Virus record (IMG/VR): IMGVR_UViG_3300018058_000001
Coordinates: 1 to 37,376 of that record
Reading direction: 5' to 3' (one strand)
From: a virus
DNA length: 37,376 nucleotides
This document shows positions 37,284 to 37,376 of the stretch, one piece after another. Within the stretch, counting starts at the first letter, position 1, and each line of letters begins with the position of its first letter. The notes below the pieces were generated by a model that saw nothing but the letters and a program-made list of their open reading frames with translations, searched no databases and was not told where the DNA came from. The translations under genes were made by a program, and so were the position numbers.

Positions 37284-37376
37284 ATGAGTAAGAAAAAAAC
37301 TGGAGATGCAAAAAGGGTCGCAGGTGCGACCTTCGATGCGACCCAAATTGCGACCTTCGCTAGGTGGGTCGCATAT
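37284..37376 (+). CDS. N-terminal part of a small membrane protein (divergent from parA)
   Basis: The plus-strand ATG at 37284 opens a frame (MSKKKTGDAKRVAGATFDAT, then QIATFARWVAY) that is still open after 31 codons at the window end. The ribosome site is only a GGGG stretch 9 bases upstream. The first 11 residues are Lys-rich; the next part encodes ATF/ATQ repeats. With base 1 following, the protein would be 56 aa with a C-terminal membrane helix (entry at 1-78). No family is recognised. A plus-strand gene is exceptional here. Confidence 0.5.
   Translation, partial: MSKKKTGDAKRVAGATFDATQIATFARWVAY
37316..37373. repeat. TGCGACC repeats, three at exact 12-bp steps
   Basis: TGCGACC occurs at 37325, 37337 and 37349, exactly 12 bp apart. 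It is flanked by inverted copies GGTCGCA at 37316-37322 and 37367-37373. They lie within the coding frame of the plus-strand gene, so part of the regularity comes from ATF/ATQ codons. A protein-binding or origin site is also possible. Confidence 0.45.

Overview
The window is the genome of a temperate, podovirus-like tailed phage that looks able to persist as a plasmid (a phage-plasmid). It has portal, large terminase, scaffold, HK97-type capsid, adaptors and fibres, plus a ParA/ribbon-helix-helix partition pair, a serine resolvase and a replication initiator with origin-like repeats. I see no integrase, tRNA, DNA polymerase or CRISPR array. The host is probably Gram-negative, because three products carry clear Sec signal peptides and sugar-transfer enzymes are encoded. 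An alphaproteobacterial host is only a guess.

Nearly everything is on the minus strand, so the text runs from high to low coordinates. 37162-36273 is parA plus an RHH gene. 36218-33265 is a cargo operon: a small helical protein, two GT-A glycosyltransferases, a SAM methyltransferase, a 57-aa membrane protein and an exported Cys-rich protein. It ends at a strong hairpin terminator. 33209-31269 is the replication region: a candidate plus-strand antisense RNA, a 94-aa gene, a RepO-like initiator with iteron-like repeats inside the gene, and a cold-shock-domain protein. 31149-29780 holds an HNH endonuclease, a small unknown gene and a candidate small terminase. 29779-29426 is a repeat-rich control region with a 21-bp-phased array, inverted repeats and a sigma70-like promoter in front of the resolvase. 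29425-82 is one long, tightly packed virion operon: resolvase, terL, portal, small genes, a GroES-like protein, scaffold, major capsid, adaptors, fibres and exported proteins, tail hub, internal virion proteins and tail-tip proteins. Many neighbours overlap by ATGA or TAATG.

The two window ends appear to join. A plus-strand ORF starting at 37284 runs off the end in frame and continues from base 1 to a stop at 76-78, giving a 56-aa protein that ends in a membrane segment. Its stop lies 3 bases from the stop of the convergent glycine-rich gene. This suggests the 37,376 bases are a complete circular or circularly permuted genome.

The most unusual points are: (1) a roughly 92-nt candidate antisense RNA with promoter, three hairpins and terminator, whose first loop carries an anti-Shine-Dalgarno facing the replication operon; (2) a lambda-like origin inside the initiator gene; (3) a 22-bp operator found both beside parA and across the promoter of the glycosyltransferase operon; (4) three consecutive exported proteins inside the virion operon; (5) a GroES-like gene between portal and scaffold.
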